Assembly: GCF_002970975.1 (NCBI RefSeq)
Contig: NZ_PNFA01000009.1
Coordinates: forward strand, 144,791 to 208,790
DNA from: Microbacterium halophytorum
GTDB lineage: Bacteria > Actinomycetota > Actinomycetes > Actinomycetales > Microbacteriaceae
Length of the DNA: 64,000 nucleotides
Direction: 5' to 3'
In this document: in pieces, positions 8,230 to 16,695 of the stretch
How positions within the stretch are numbered: the stretch's first letter is position 1
How the letters are laid out: the number at the start of each line of letters is the position of its first letter
Program-made: the position numbers and the translations under genes
Notes under the pieces: model-generated
Seen by the model: only the letters and a program-made list of their open reading frames with translations
The model's database searches: none
Told to the model about the DNA's origin: nothing

Positions 8230-9327
8230 TCAGAAGACGACGACCGGCTTCAGCGTCACTCCCGACGCGGAGTCCTCGAACGCCTGGTTGATATCGGCGA
8301 AGGGGTAGCTGCGGACGAGCTTGTCGAAGGGGAACAACCCGGCCTCGTAGAGCGCGACGAGCCTCGGCACGAAGCTCGACGGCACGGAATCGCCCTCGAC
8401 GATGAACGACACGCGCACGCCGATCGGCAGGAGCGAGCCGATGTCGAGCGGCGCCTCGGTGCCGAGAGCCGCCGCGCCGACCACGCCGAGGTGCCCGCGC
8501 ACGCGCAGGGAGCTCGCCGCACCCGTGAAAACCGCGGGCACGCCGGTCGTGTCCAGCGCGTACTCCGCGCCGCCGCCCGTGATCTCCTTGATCCGTACGG
8601 CCGCGTCTTCGACGGACGTATCGATGACGTGCGTCGCGCCCAGCTCCTTGGCGAGCTCGAGACGGCTGGGCACGCGATCGATCGCGATGATCGTCGTGCA
8701 TCCGGCGATCACCGCGGCCAGCAGGGCCGACATCCCCACCGCACCTGCGCCGAAGATCGCGATCGAGGAACCGGCGGGCGGATTCAGCGAGTTGAGCACG
8801 GCGCCCGCGCCGGTCTGGATGCCGCAGCCGAGCGGCGCGAGGATCTCCAGCGGGGCGTCGTCCGGAACCTTCACGACGCACTGCACCGGAACGTTCGCGT
8901 GATCGGCGAACGAGCTCTGCCCGAAGAAGTGCGACGACACGGGCGACTCGCCCTGAGAGAGCGACGTGCTGCCGTCCGCCCGCGCGCCGCCGAAGTTGCG
9001 GCCGTAGAAGTCGACGCAGTATTGGGGCGTGCCCGTGCTGCAGTTGGCGCAGTGCCCGCAGTAGTTGAACGACAGGACGACCTTGTCGCCGGCTTCGAAG
9101 CCGTCGACTCCGGGACCGACGGCGTCGACGACGCCGGCGCCTTCGTGTCCGAGCACGGCGGGGAGCGGCGTCGGGTACCACTGATCGCGGACGATCGCGT
9201 CGGTGTGACAGACGCCGGATGCGACCATCCGGACGCGGACCTCGCCCGCACCCGGTTCGCCGAGTTCCAGCTCGGTGATCGTCAGCGGGGTCTTCGGTGC
9301 GGTGGCGACCGCTGCGGTGACCTTCAT
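8230..9327 (-). CDS. Zinc-dependent alcohol dehydrogenase (aryl/allyl alcohol type)
   Basis: 365-aa medium-chain dehydrogenase. The catalytic zinc ligands are in GVCHTD and GHEGAG. The structural zinc loop has CGHCANC plus a later Cys in TPQYC. The NAD-binding Rossmann motif is GAGAVGMS followed by DRVPSR. Fold details (DFYGRNFGG, SSFADHANV, PLGCGIQTGAG) resemble benzyl-alcohol and glutathione-independent class III relatives. It should interconvert an alcohol and an aldehyde with NAD(H). AGGAAGG precedes the ATG. The adjacent aldehyde dehydrogenase, 425 bp upstream and on the same strand, suggests a shared oxidation route. Confidence 0.88.
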   Translation of the reverse strand: MKVTAAVATAPKTPLTITELELGEPGAGEVRVRMVASGVCHTDAIVRDQWYPTPLPAVLGHEGAGVVDAVGPGVDGFEAGDKVVLSFNYCGHCANCSTGTPQYCVDFYGRNFGGARADGSTSLSQGESPVSSHFFGQSSFADHANVPVQCVVKVPDDAPLEILAPLGCGIQTGAGAVLNSLNPPAGSSIAIFGAGAVGMSALLAAVIAGCTTIIAIDRVPSRLELAKELGATHVIDTSVEDAAVRIKEITGGGAEYALDTTGVPAVFTGAASSLRVRGHLGVVGAAALGTEAPLDIGSLLPIGVRVSFIVEGDSVPSSFVPRLVALYEAGLFPFDKLVRSYPFADINQAFEDSASGVTLKPVVVF

Positions 9328-9752
9328 GGGTTGTCCTTCCTGGAATCACGAGATCCGTTCACGGCTCTGGCGCCGGCGATGCCGACCACTGGTGGGGACG
9401 GTGCTGGTCCCGACCGGCTCCTCGCTCGTCGGCGAGGAGATATCCGTGGGGCGAGCCTACAAGGGCGGCGCGAACCGAACAGCTCCGCGCCCGCCGGTTG
9501 GCGGCGTATCGTCCCCTGCCGGGCCGGCCCTGCGCAGACGAACGGGCTCGAGCCCGTAAGAATCTGCAAGTTCGGGCCCGTTCATCTGAGCTCGCCAGGT
9601 CTGGGCGGGGTCAGCCCGTCAGAAGTCCCATTCGCCATCTTCCATCACTACGGCCTCTCTGATGGCGCACGGCGGACCTGGGCCGACCGATCTTCGTCTC
9701 CGCGGCAACACCGCCGATGGGCGGGGAATGCGCTCGTTCGGTGCTCCTTCTG
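9328..9752. other. Intergenic region between alcohol and aldehyde dehydrogenase genes
   Basis: No convincing gene is visible in these 425 bp. It holds the ribosome-binding site of the alcohol dehydrogenase gene at its left edge and the large inverted repeat at 9535-9588; otherwise I see nothing I can name. Confidence 0.5.
9535..9588. repeat. 13-bp inverted repeat downstream of the aldehyde dehydrogenase gene
   Basis: CAGACGAACGGGC and GCCCGTTCATCTG pair over 13 bp with one mismatch, enclosing 28 bases that themselves contain the palindrome CGGGCTCGAGCCCG overlapping the left arm. It lies about 165 bp past the aldehyde dehydrogenase stop and upstream of the alcohol dehydrogenase. It could be a terminator or a regulatory structure; there is no U-tract. 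Confidence 0.55.
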
Positions 9753-11207
9753 TCAGAACGGGTACTTCGCGATGTCGGCCTGCACCGTGACCCACTGGGT
9801 CTCGGTGAACGCCTCGATGTTGGCCTCATGCCCCCCGAAACGAGCTCCGGTTCCCGACGCGCCGACGCCACCGAACGGGGCAACAGCTTCGTCGTCGACC
9901 GTCTGGTCGTTGATGTGCACGATGCCCGACGGGATCCGCTCACTGAGCTCGAGCGCGCGGTAGGCGTTGCTCGACAGGATGCCGAGGGACAGCCCGTACT
10001 CCGTGGCGGTCGCGAGATCGATCAGTTCATCAATGGTCGAGAACTTCGTCACGGGTGCCACAGGGCCGAAGATCTCCTCAGCGAAGGCACGATGATCCGG
10101 CGCGACGTCGGCGAGCACCGTGGCGTCATAGAACAGATCTCGGTGCGTGCCACCGGCCGCGAGGACAGCGCCCGCAGAGATCGAATCCTGAACAATGCCG
10201 TCGATCTTCGAAAGCTGGTTGCCGTCAATGATCGGACCGAGAGGCGCGCCGTCCAGCGGGTTTCCCGTGGGGATTCCCTTCGCCTTCGCCGCGAGGAGCT
10301 CGACGTACTCGTCGTACACGCGTTCGTGCACCAGATGGCGTCCCGTCGTCATGCAGATCTGGCCCTGATGCAGGAAGGAACCCCAGGCGCCGGCTGAGGC
10401 CGCGGCTTCGACCTCGACGTCATCGAGCACCACGATGGCGTTGTTGCCTCCCAGCTCGAGATGGGCGCGCTTGAGCAGGCGGCCCGCGCGTTCGCCCACG
10501 ATGCGACCTGCCTGAGTGGAGCCAGTGAACGAGATGACACGCACCGTCGGCTCTTCGACGAGGGCGCTGCCCACCTCCGCGCCGCCGGGCAGCACGTGGA
10601 AAAGCCCGTCGGGGAGCCCCGCTTCTTCTAGGATCGCCGCGAACACCAACCCACCGGACACGCTCGTGCGCGGGTCTGGCTTCAGGAGGACCGCGTTGCC
10701 GAGAGCGAGCGCAGGCGCGACAGAACGCGCGGTCAGAATGCCGGGGAAGTTGAACGGCGAGATGACGCCCACGGTACCGACCGGCGTGCGGCGCGCCATG
10801 CTGAGGCGCGGCTTGCCGCTGCGCAGAATCTGACCGTACGGCATCTGTGCAGTGGCCGCGGCGAAGTAGAACTCCGAAGCTACGAGCCCCGACTCGTACT
10901 CGGCCTTTCCTTCGCCCGAACCCGCCTCACGCATGAGCCAGTCCTGCATGACGGAAGCACGTTCCGTGAAGAGATCGCCCGCGAGGCGCAGGATCCTCGA
11001 CTTCTCGTCAGCGGGCACGCGCTCCCACTCGCGCTGAGCCTTTGCGGCGCTCGCCGCCGCCGTTGCCACATCCGCGGCGGAGGCCACGCCGTAGCGACCG
11101 ATCTCGGCTCCGGTCGCGGGCTCTCGCACGGGCGCAGACTCCGTCGCCGCGCGCCACCCCTCACTGAAGAGCTTCCCATCCCAGGTCGACAGTTCGAAGA
11201 ACGTCAT
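9753..11207 (-). CDS. Aldehyde dehydrogenase, benzaldehyde/vanillin dehydrogenase type
   Basis: 484-aa NAD(P)-dependent dehydrogenase. Catalytic residues are visible as ELGGNN (general base Glu) and QGQICMTTGR (nucleophile Cys). The cofactor region has SPFNFPG, KPDPRTS and FTGSTQAGR, and EIFGPVAPV sits near the C-terminus. These variants match the aromatic-aldehyde dehydrogenase subgroup. It should oxidise an aldehyde to the carboxylate. It lies 38 bp downstream of the APC permease on the same strand and probably shares its transcript. Confidence 0.88.
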   Translation of the reverse strand: MTFFELSTWDGKLFSEGWRAATESAPVREPATGAEIGRYGVASAADVATAAASAAKAQREWERVPADEKSRILRLAGDLFTERASVMQDWLMREAGSGEGKAEYESGLVASEFYFAAATAQMPYGQILRSGKPRLSMARRTPVGTVGVISPFNFPGILTARSVAPALALGNAVLLKPDPRTSVSGGLVFAAILEEAGLPDGLFHVLPGGAEVGSALVEEPTVRVISFTGSTQAGRIVGERAGRLLKRAHLELGGNNAIVVLDDVEVEAAASAGAWGSFLHQGQICMTTGRHLVHERVYDEYVELLAAKAKGIPTGNPLDGAPLGPIIDGNQLSKIDGIVQDSISAGAVLAAGGTHRDLFYDATVLADVAPDHRAFAEEIFGPVAPVTKFSTIDELIDLATATEYGLSLGILSSNAYRALELSERIPSGIVHINDQTVDDEAVAPFGGVGASGTGARFGGHEANIEAFTETQWVTVQADIAKYPF

Positions 11208-11245
11208 CGTTTTCCTTCCAGTTCACGGTGTTCAGTAGGCATCGA

Positions 11246-12730
11246 TCAACGATCGCAGCCATCGGATATCGGCTCGTCGATGTGGACGACGCCGGTGGAC
11301 AAATCGACCGTGCTCTTCGTTGCGCGGGAACGGACGATGCCGGTCACGAGCCCAACAACAGCGGCGATCGGGAGGAGCCACGGCAGCAGCGTCGCCGGGC
11401 CCTCGGTGACGCCGGTGAGCAACGGGAAGTTGACGACGGCCAGGACGATCGCGCCGACCAGGCCGACACCGCCGAGCGCGGGAGCGATGAAGTTCGCCCA
11501 GGCCCCGCTGCGCGCTCCGCGATTGCGCATGAAGTATCCGACGACGGCGGCCGCGCCGGCCGCTTGGAGCACGAGGACCCCGAGTGTGCCCACCCCGACG
11601 AGCCACAGATAGATTGTCAGGAACGGATCCGCCTGGGCGATGACGAACACCAGCAAGACGACGGCCGTAAACAGGGAGAGGACGATGCTCGCCGTGCTCG
11701 GGCTCTTGAAGCGGCGATGGGTCCTACCGAGTCGGCGGTCGAGGAATCCAGCCCGGCCGAGCGAGAACAGGTATCGACTGAGCGTGTTGTGGAATGCGAG
11801 GAGAACGGCGATCAGGCTCGTCACGACGAGGATGCGCATCACGACCGTCGACCATTCGCCGACGTACTGCGTGTTCGCGGCGAACACGAACTCGACGGGG
11901 TCGGCGATCGCTGCGGCCTGCACGTCCTCGGAGCCGTACGCCAGCCCGAGCGCCCACATTGTGGCGGCATACATGACGCCGATCACGATGATCGACGCAT
12001 ACGTCGCCCGGGGAATCGTCTTCTTAGGGCGACGCGCTTCCTCACCGTAGATCACAGTCGCTTCGAATCCGACGAAGCACGCGAAGGCGAACAGCAGTCC
12101 GGCGCCCATCTCCGGCGAGAAGACGTTGCTCGGCATGAACGCGTCGATGTTGAGGCCGCCCGCCCCGCCGGTCGCAATAACAACGACGTCGAAGATGACG
12201 AGGATGAGCACCTCGAGGATCATGAGCACGCCCAGCACGGAAGCGGAGAGCTGGATGTCCAAGTAGCCGAAAACGCCTATCAAGACGACGCCAGCGAACG
12301 CGATCACCTGCCACGGGATGCTCCAGCCGAGCAGGCTGGAGAACAGGTCTGCCGTGAACACTGAGAACTGTCCGATCAGCCCGATCAGCATTCCCGCATA
12401 CGCGAGCATCGCGACGCCCGCCATCAGATAGCCGGCGTGCCGTCCGAGCCCCTTCCCGGCGAACGCGGCGAACCCACCGGCGCTGGTGACGTGGCGGCTC
12501 ATCGCGGCGAAACCGACGCCGAACAGGAGGAGCACGAGCGCGGCGATGACATACATCGCCGGCGCGCCAACGCCGGAGAACGTGAACACCACCGGCCCGG
12601 CGCCGAGAACTGCTGCCAGGGGAGCAGCTGTCGCGACGACGAAGAACACGATCGCAGATACACCGAGCGATCCGCGTTTCAACGTCGTCTCGTCGTGGGC
12701 TCCGCCAGTACCGGCAGCGTGGTGAGTCAT
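11246..12730 (-). CDS. APC-superfamily amino acid/amine permease
   Basis: 494-aa membrane transporter with about 12 hydrophobic helices. The helix-1 motif VVATAAPLAAVLG, the SAGGFAAFAGKGLG segment and the conserved FVGFEATVIYGEEARRPKKTIPRA loop identify the APC amino acid-polyamine-cation family. It should import an amino acid or amine by cation symport. The start at 12730 gives a hydrophilic N-terminus of about 25 residues. It is divergent from the LysR gene and followed by the aldehyde dehydrogenase, so its substrate probably feeds the aminotransferase and dehydrogenases here. Confidence 0.85.
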   Translation of the reverse strand: MTHHAAGTGGAHDETTLKRGSLGVSAIVFFVVATAAPLAAVLGAGPVVFTFSGVGAPAMYVIAALVLLLFGVGFAAMSRHVTSAGGFAAFAGKGLGRHAGYLMAGVAMLAYAGMLIGLIGQFSVFTADLFSSLLGWSIPWQVIAFAGVVLIGVFGYLDIQLSASVLGVLMILEVLILVIFDVVVIATGGAGGLNIDAFMPSNVFSPEMGAGLLFAFACFVGFEATVIYGEEARRPKKTIPRATYASIIVIGVMYAATMWALGLAYGSEDVQAAAIADPVEFVFAANTQYVGEWSTVVMRILVVTSLIAVLLAFHNTLSRYLFSLGRAGFLDRRLGRTHRRFKSPSTASIVLSLFTAVVLLVFVIAQADPFLTIYLWLVGVGTLGVLVLQAAGAAAVVGYFMRNRGARSGAWANFIAPALGGVGLVGAIVLAVVNFPLLTGVTEGPATLLPWLLPIAAVVGLVTGIVRSRATKSTVDLSTGVVHIDEPISDGCDR

Positions 12731-12843
12731 AGTCGGCTCTCTTCGTTGAGTCGGCCAAGCGGGCCGAGGTAGGTCTGCGCGCTCGCAACATCGCGTCGTA
12801 CCATCGTCTGACCGGGGGCGAGGAGCGGCAACGCCCGAATCAC

Positions 12844-12868
12844 GATCGCTCGATCGCCCCAAGCGATC
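12844..12868. promoter_or_regulatory. LysR-type operator (T-N11-A box)
   Basis: Perfect interrupted palindrome GATCGCT-N11-AGCGATC, with the T-N11-A spacing expected for LysR-family regulators. It lies in the 161-bp divergent region between permease and lysR starts, 24 bp from the lysR ATG, so autoregulation plus control of the permease operon is likely. Confidence 0.7.
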
Positions 12869-12891
12869 GCCGCGCGCAGAGGAGGAGAGCA

Positions 12892-13824
12892 ATGGAGCTG
12901 CGTCAACTCCGCTACTTCGCGCGCGTTGCCGAGACGCTGCACTTCGGTCGCGCCGCCCAGAAGGAGTACGTGACCCAATCGGTCATCAGTACGCAGATTG
13001 CCTCGCTCGAGAAGGAGCTGGGCTTCCGGCTCTTCGACCGCACCAGTCATCGCGTCAGCCTCACTCCTGCCGGCGAGGCCTTCCTGAAGGACGTGGAGCA
13101 GACGCTATCCGCACTGGGCACGGCCGTAAGCCAGGCACGGAACATCGCGATGGGCCCGAATCGGCGGTTGCGCGTCGGGGTCTTCGGCGAGGGGGCCGGG
13201 CCCCTGACGCACTTGATCCTGTCGGCGTTCCGAGCCGAAGGTGCGTCCGCCGACATCCAGTTCGTGGAGCTGTCGATGGTGAATCAGCGCACTGCGCTGA
13301 TTGACGGTGATGTCGACGTCGCGCTGTTGCGCCTGCCGATCACCGACGACAGGCTCGACGTCTTTCCGTTGTTCGCCGAACCTCGAGTGGCGGCGATTCC
13401 GGCGGATGACGAGTTGGCGGATGCACCGGAGCTCTCGGTCCTCGACCTGTTGGACAGGCCGTTCGCCGTCGCTGCCGATGGGACGCCTGCGGATTGGCGC
13501 TCGTACTGGTCCTTCGATCTTCAGCGCGGGGAGCACAGCCGGGTCGGCGGAGAAGTTCGCTCGGTTCAGGAGAGCCTCGCCACGATCGCCTATGGGAAGG
13601 CGGTCGACACGTTCCCCTCGACCGCCGCCGCAATGTTCACTCACCCAGGGGTGCGCTACGTAGCGCTCGCGGATGCCGAGCCTTCCAGTCTGGCGCTCGT
13701 GTACCTCGCACGCCGCGCCTCGGATCGAACCGTTGAGCAGTTCCGCTCGGTCGCGGCGCAGATCGTCTCCCAGCACCTCTCGCTCGTCCCGGGAGCTGTC
13801 AGCCTCATCCGCCCCGAGAAGTGA
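12892..13824 (+). CDS. LysR-family transcription regulator
   Basis: 310-aa regulator. The N-terminal winged helix-turn-helix is clear (MELRQLRYFARVAETLHFGRA, then QSVISTQIASLEKELGFRLFDRT). The C-terminal two-lobed effector domain (residues 90-300) carries RVGVFGEGAG and the usual alternating pattern. GAGGAG lies 6 bases before the ATG. It is encoded between the permease/aldehyde dehydrogenase unit and the aminotransferase, and the operator at 12844-12868 supports control of this locus; inducer unknown. Confidence 0.92.
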   Translation: MELRQLRYFARVAETLHFGRAAQKEYVTQSVISTQIASLEKELGFRLFDRTSHRVSLTPAGEAFLKDVEQTLSALGTAVSQARNIAMGPNRRLRVGVFGEGAGPLTHLILSAFRAEGASADIQFVELSMVNQRTALIDGDVDVALLRLPITDDRLDVFPLFAEPRVAAIPADDELADAPELSVLDLLDRPFAVAADGTPADWRSYWSFDLQRGEHSRVGGEVRSVQESLATIAYGKAVDTFPSTAAAMFTHPGVRYVALADAEPSSLALVYLARRASDRTVEQFRSVAAQIVSQHLSLVPGAVSLIRPEK

Positions 13825-13832
13825 CGATCGCG

Positions 13833-13856
13833 ATCCGCGATCGCCCGATCGCGGAT
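13833..13856 (+). terminator. Hairpin after lysR
   Basis: Perfect inverted repeat ATCCGCGATCG-CC-CGATCGCGGAT, 9 bases after the lysR stop. It has GC-rich arms and no obvious U-tract, so its role as a terminator is tentative; a second regulator site ahead of the aminotransferase is the alternative. Confidence 0.45.
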
Positions 13857-13985
13857 GCGTCGTTGCTCGATGCGGCCGTGCATCCGACGATGAGATGACT
13901 TGCCACTGTCCGCCACCCAGACCAGCGGGTCGTCTTCGACGACGCATGCCGTGAGGCACAGCGTCACCCCGCGATGGAGGAACCA

Positions 13986-15329
13986 ATGCCTGCGCTCACG
14001 CTCGAGTCGAGCCTCGACAAGTTCTCGACGAAGTTCGCCGCTTCGGCCGAACTAACCCGTGAGGGCAGGAGTCTCATCCCGGGCGGGTACAGCCGGAACT
14101 CGTTCAACTTCGGCCCACACGCGGTCTTCGCCGAGAGCGGCGACGGCGCGTATATCCAGACGGTCGACGGCAACCGCCTCCTGGATCTGAACAACAACTA
14201 CACCGTGAACGTCCTGGGGCACAACCACCCCGCGATCACGGATGCGCTCACCGCCGCGATCCCCACCGGCTTCTCGTTCGGCAACCCCAGCCCCGCCGAG
14301 GCTGACCTCGCACGCATCCTGATCGATCGCGTTCCGTCCGTGGAGAAGATCCAGTTCTCCTGCTCCGCCACGGAGTCGTGCATGAGCGCGATCCGCGTGG
14401 CCCGTGCCTACACCGGCAGGACGAAGATCGCCAAGTTCGAGGGCGGGTACCACGGCTTCAGCGACCTGCTCCACGTCTCGTCACACCCGAACCCGGCCCT
14501 GAGCGGCACGTCGGATGCGCCGAATCCACTCCCCGACAGCGGCGGCATCCCGACCGCAGACGTCGACAACATCGTTCTACTCACCCAGAACGATCTCGCC
14601 GGGTGCGAGCGCACACTGCGCGCGCACGCCGCCGAGATCGCGTGCGTGATCATGGAGCTTCAGAGCGGCGCTGGCGGGCTCGTCGTGCTCGATCAGGACT
14701 TCGTCGAAGGGATTCGCGCTCTCACGAAGGAGCTCGGGATCGTCCTGATCTTCGATGAAACGATCAGCCTGCGCGCCAGCTTCCACGGGCTGCAGGGCGT
14801 GTACGGGGTGACACCCGATCTCACCGTCATGGGCAAGATCATCGGCGGCGGCATGCCCCTCGGCGCGGTCGGCGGCTCCGCTGAGGTAATGCAGGTCCTC
14901 GAGGACGGCCGTGTCACGATCTCCGGCACCCACCACGGCCACCGTCTCGCTCTGGTCGCCGGCGCAGCGTGCATGCAGGAGCTGGACGAAGCGGCGTTCG
15001 AAAGGCTGAACGGCTACGCCACCCGGATCATGACCGAGGTGAACTCGTGGTCGCAGAACCGCAACAGCCCGCTCGCCGTCTACGGCAAAGGCTTCTCTCA
15101 TCTGGCGTACGGATACATGAAGGAGCCGGGGTTCGCGATCACCACGCACCGCGACTACTGGCGGAACCTGGATGGCGAGAAGACCCAGATCATCTCGCTC
15201 GAGCTCGCGAACCGCGGGTTCTTCCCTGTACATCGCGGCGAATTCTCGCTGTCGCTGCCGATGACCGATGCCGACATCAGCTCGTTCATCGAGACGCTTC
15301 AAGCCATCGTCGAAGACCTCGAGAGCTGA
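13986..15329 (+). CDS. Class III PLP-dependent aminotransferase (GSA-aminomutase-like)
   Basis: 447-aa cytoplasmic enzyme. The PLP region is visible as the Asp motif LIFDETISLR and the Schiff-base lysine in VMGKIIGGGMPLGAVGG. LDLNNNYTVNVLGHNHP and the ATESCMSAIRVARAYTGR segment match the glutamate-1-semialdehyde aminomutase / beta-amino acid aminotransferase branch. It probably removes the amino group of a substrate imported by the nearby APC permease. The ATG at 13986 is preferred because GGAGG lies 5 bases upstream; an in-frame ATG at 13974 overlaps that site. Confidence 0.88.
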   Translation: MPALTLESSLDKFSTKFAASAELTREGRSLIPGGYSRNSFNFGPHAVFAESGDGAYIQTVDGNRLLDLNNNYTVNVLGHNHPAITDALTAAIPTGFSFGNPSPAEADLARILIDRVPSVEKIQFSCSATESCMSAIRVARAYTGRTKIAKFEGGYHGFSDLLHVSSHPNPALSGTSDAPNPLPDSGGIPTADVDNIVLLTQNDLAGCERTLRAHAAEIACVIMELQSGAGGLVVLDQDFVEGIRALTKELGIVLIFDETISLRASFHGLQGVYGVTPDLTVMGKIIGGGMPLGAVGGSAEVMQVLEDGRVTISGTHHGHRLALVAGAACMQELDEAAFERLNGYATRIMTEVNSWSQNRNSPLAVYGKGFSHLAYGYMKEPGFAITTHRDYWRNLDGEKTQIISLELANRGFFPVHRGEFSLSLPMTDADISSFIETLQAIVEDLES

Positions 15330-15500
15330 CACTCAGGGACGCCCCTGTCGTGAACCATGCGTCCGATGCGCGTGACGCCGCTTCGGTCGCCCGCGAATCA
15401 CAGGCTGCTCGCGTGTACGCCTGCCGCGCTTTGGACTGCGGCGCTCGAGAACTACACGGCCTCTTTGCCCGCCTTCATCAGCGGTGCCCCGTCGCCGGGC

Positions 15501-16019
15501 TCACGCACCCACTCGCCGCTGCATCAGCACGGTGTCCAGCCACTGGTCGTGCTTGAACCCGACCTCCTTCAACCGGCCCACGTCCTCGAAACCGAGGCGT
15601 CGGTGAAGCTCGGCGGAGGCGGGGTTCCCGGTGTCCACGACCACCGCGACCATCTGCCGGCATCCGGCAACGCCGGCACGTTCGATCAGCACCGACAGCA
15701 GCGCCTTACCGATACCGCGGCCCGCGGCCGAAGGCGCGACGTAGATCGTGTCCTCGACGGTGTGCCGATAGGCGGCCTTCGGGCGCCACGGCGCGACGTA
15801 GGCGAAGCCGACGACACCCGTGTGGTCCTCGGCAACCAGGAAGGGCAGGCCGTGCGCCTCCAGATCCCGGCACCGCTGTTCCCACTCCTGGACATCCGGC
15901 GCCGTCTCGGCGAACGTCACGACGGTATTGCGGACGTAGTGCTCCATGATCGCCGCGATCTGACGGAGCTCGGCCGTCTCGGGGATCGCGTCGCGAATGG
16001 TGGCAGCAGCGTGATTCAC
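15501..16019 (-). CDS. GNAT N-acetyltransferase, phosphinothricin-acetyltransferase-like
   Basis: 172-aa acetyltransferase. The acetyl-CoA-binding loop is GRGIGKAL, preceded by EDTIYVAPSAAG and followed by NPASAELHRRLGFEDVGRLKEVGFKHDQW, the order seen in PAT/bar-type and L-amino acid N-acyltransferases. It should acetylate an amino group on a small molecule, such as an amino acid analogue. Start codon GTG. Before prophage insertion it was the gene next downstream of nrdF on the same strand, separated by the terminator at 16053-16082. Confidence 0.85.
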   Translation of the reverse strand: MNHAAATIRDAIPETAELRQIAAIMEHYVRNTVVTFAETAPDVQEWEQRCRDLEAHGLPFLVAEDHTGVVGFAYVAPWRPKAAYRHTVEDTIYVAPSAAGRGIGKALLSVLIERAGVAGCRQMVAVVVDTGNPASAELHRRLGFEDVGRLKEVGFKHDQWLDTVLMQRRVGA

Positions 16020-16052
16020 GGCGCTCAGCCCTTTCTCATGGGGGACGACGAA

Positions 16053-16082
16053 GCGCCGCCGGGCGCACAGGCCCGGCGGCGC
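16053..16082 (-). terminator. Original terminator of the host nrdHIEF operon
   Basis: Perfect 12-bp inverted repeat GCGCCGCCGGGC / GCCCGGCGGCGC with a 6-base loop, starting 26 bp after the stop of the displaced nrdF end. Cut off from its operon by the prophage. Confidence 0.75.
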
Positions 16083-16107
16083 GTCACACTGGCGGCGCGG
16101 CGGGACC

Positions 16108-16284
<177 letters not shown>

Positions 16285-16294
16285 TCACGTCGAA

Positions 16295-16315
16295 TGTGGG
16301 CAAAATGTGGGCACG
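16295..16315. promoter_or_regulatory. Candidate integrase arm-type sites, left arm
   Basis: Tandem TGTGGGCA - AAA - TGTGGGCA plus CG, 93 bp inside attL. The identical 21 bp occurs in the same orientation at 56480-56500, about 96 bp inside attR. In the circular phage the two copies would flank the core almost symmetrically, as arm-type sites of lambda-like integrases do. Confidence 0.6.
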
Positions 16316-16391
16316 CGGGGATCCACTCACGTGAAGCCCGATCGCCCGGCCTTGTCCTCTCTGCGACGAGCGCGATGAGGGTTGCGTAGGC

Positions 16392-16649
16392 TCATCGACC
16401 AGTGGGTTCGTTCGGTCCTCCCTTGTGGCCGAGGCTAGAGACGTACGCGGCGTTCGCGCGTTCGACGGCTACTTTGAGGGACGTGGCCCAGCCGATCACG
16501 TCGCCGCGGAATTGGACGCGGTACCGCGGTCCTGCCTCGGTGCGGCGCAGTTCGATGAGGCCGTACTGTTCGCCGAGGGTGGTGGCCATGGTCCACTTCC
16601 CCGGCTCTTGCTCGTCCGCTTGGAAGATCGGATGCCACCTCGCTGTCAT
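16392..16649 (-). CDS. Small phage protein of unknown function
   Basis: 85 aa, no membrane segment. It has a mixed alpha/beta look with RRTEAGPRYRVQFRGDVIGWATSLKVAVERANAAY in the middle; not recognised. It diverges from the SRAP gene with 46 bp between starts. TACCCT (minus strand, 16657-16662) lies 7 nt before the ATG, so it is probably a leaderless transcript active in the lysogen. Confidence 0.55.
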   Translation of the reverse strand: MTARWHPIFQADEQEPGKWTMATTLGEQYGLIELRRTEAGPRYRVQFRGDVIGWATSLKVAVERANAAYVSSLGHKGGPNEPTGR

Positions 16650-16656
16650 GGCCGCG

Positions 16657-16662
16657 AGGGTA
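16657..16662 (-). promoter_or_regulatory. -10 element of a leaderless promoter (85-aa gene)
   Basis: TACCCT on the minus strand, seven bases, then the ATG at 16649. Confidence 0.5.
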
Positions 16663-16683
16663 CCCGCGCCTGGCGACGCTCTG

Positions 16684-16689
16684 TAAGCT
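16684..16689 (+). promoter_or_regulatory. -10 element of a leaderless promoter (SRAP gene)
   Basis: TAAGCT, six bases, then the ATG at 16696. Back to back with the minus-strand promoter at 16657-16662. Confidence 0.6.
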
Positions 16690-16695
16690 CACGGC

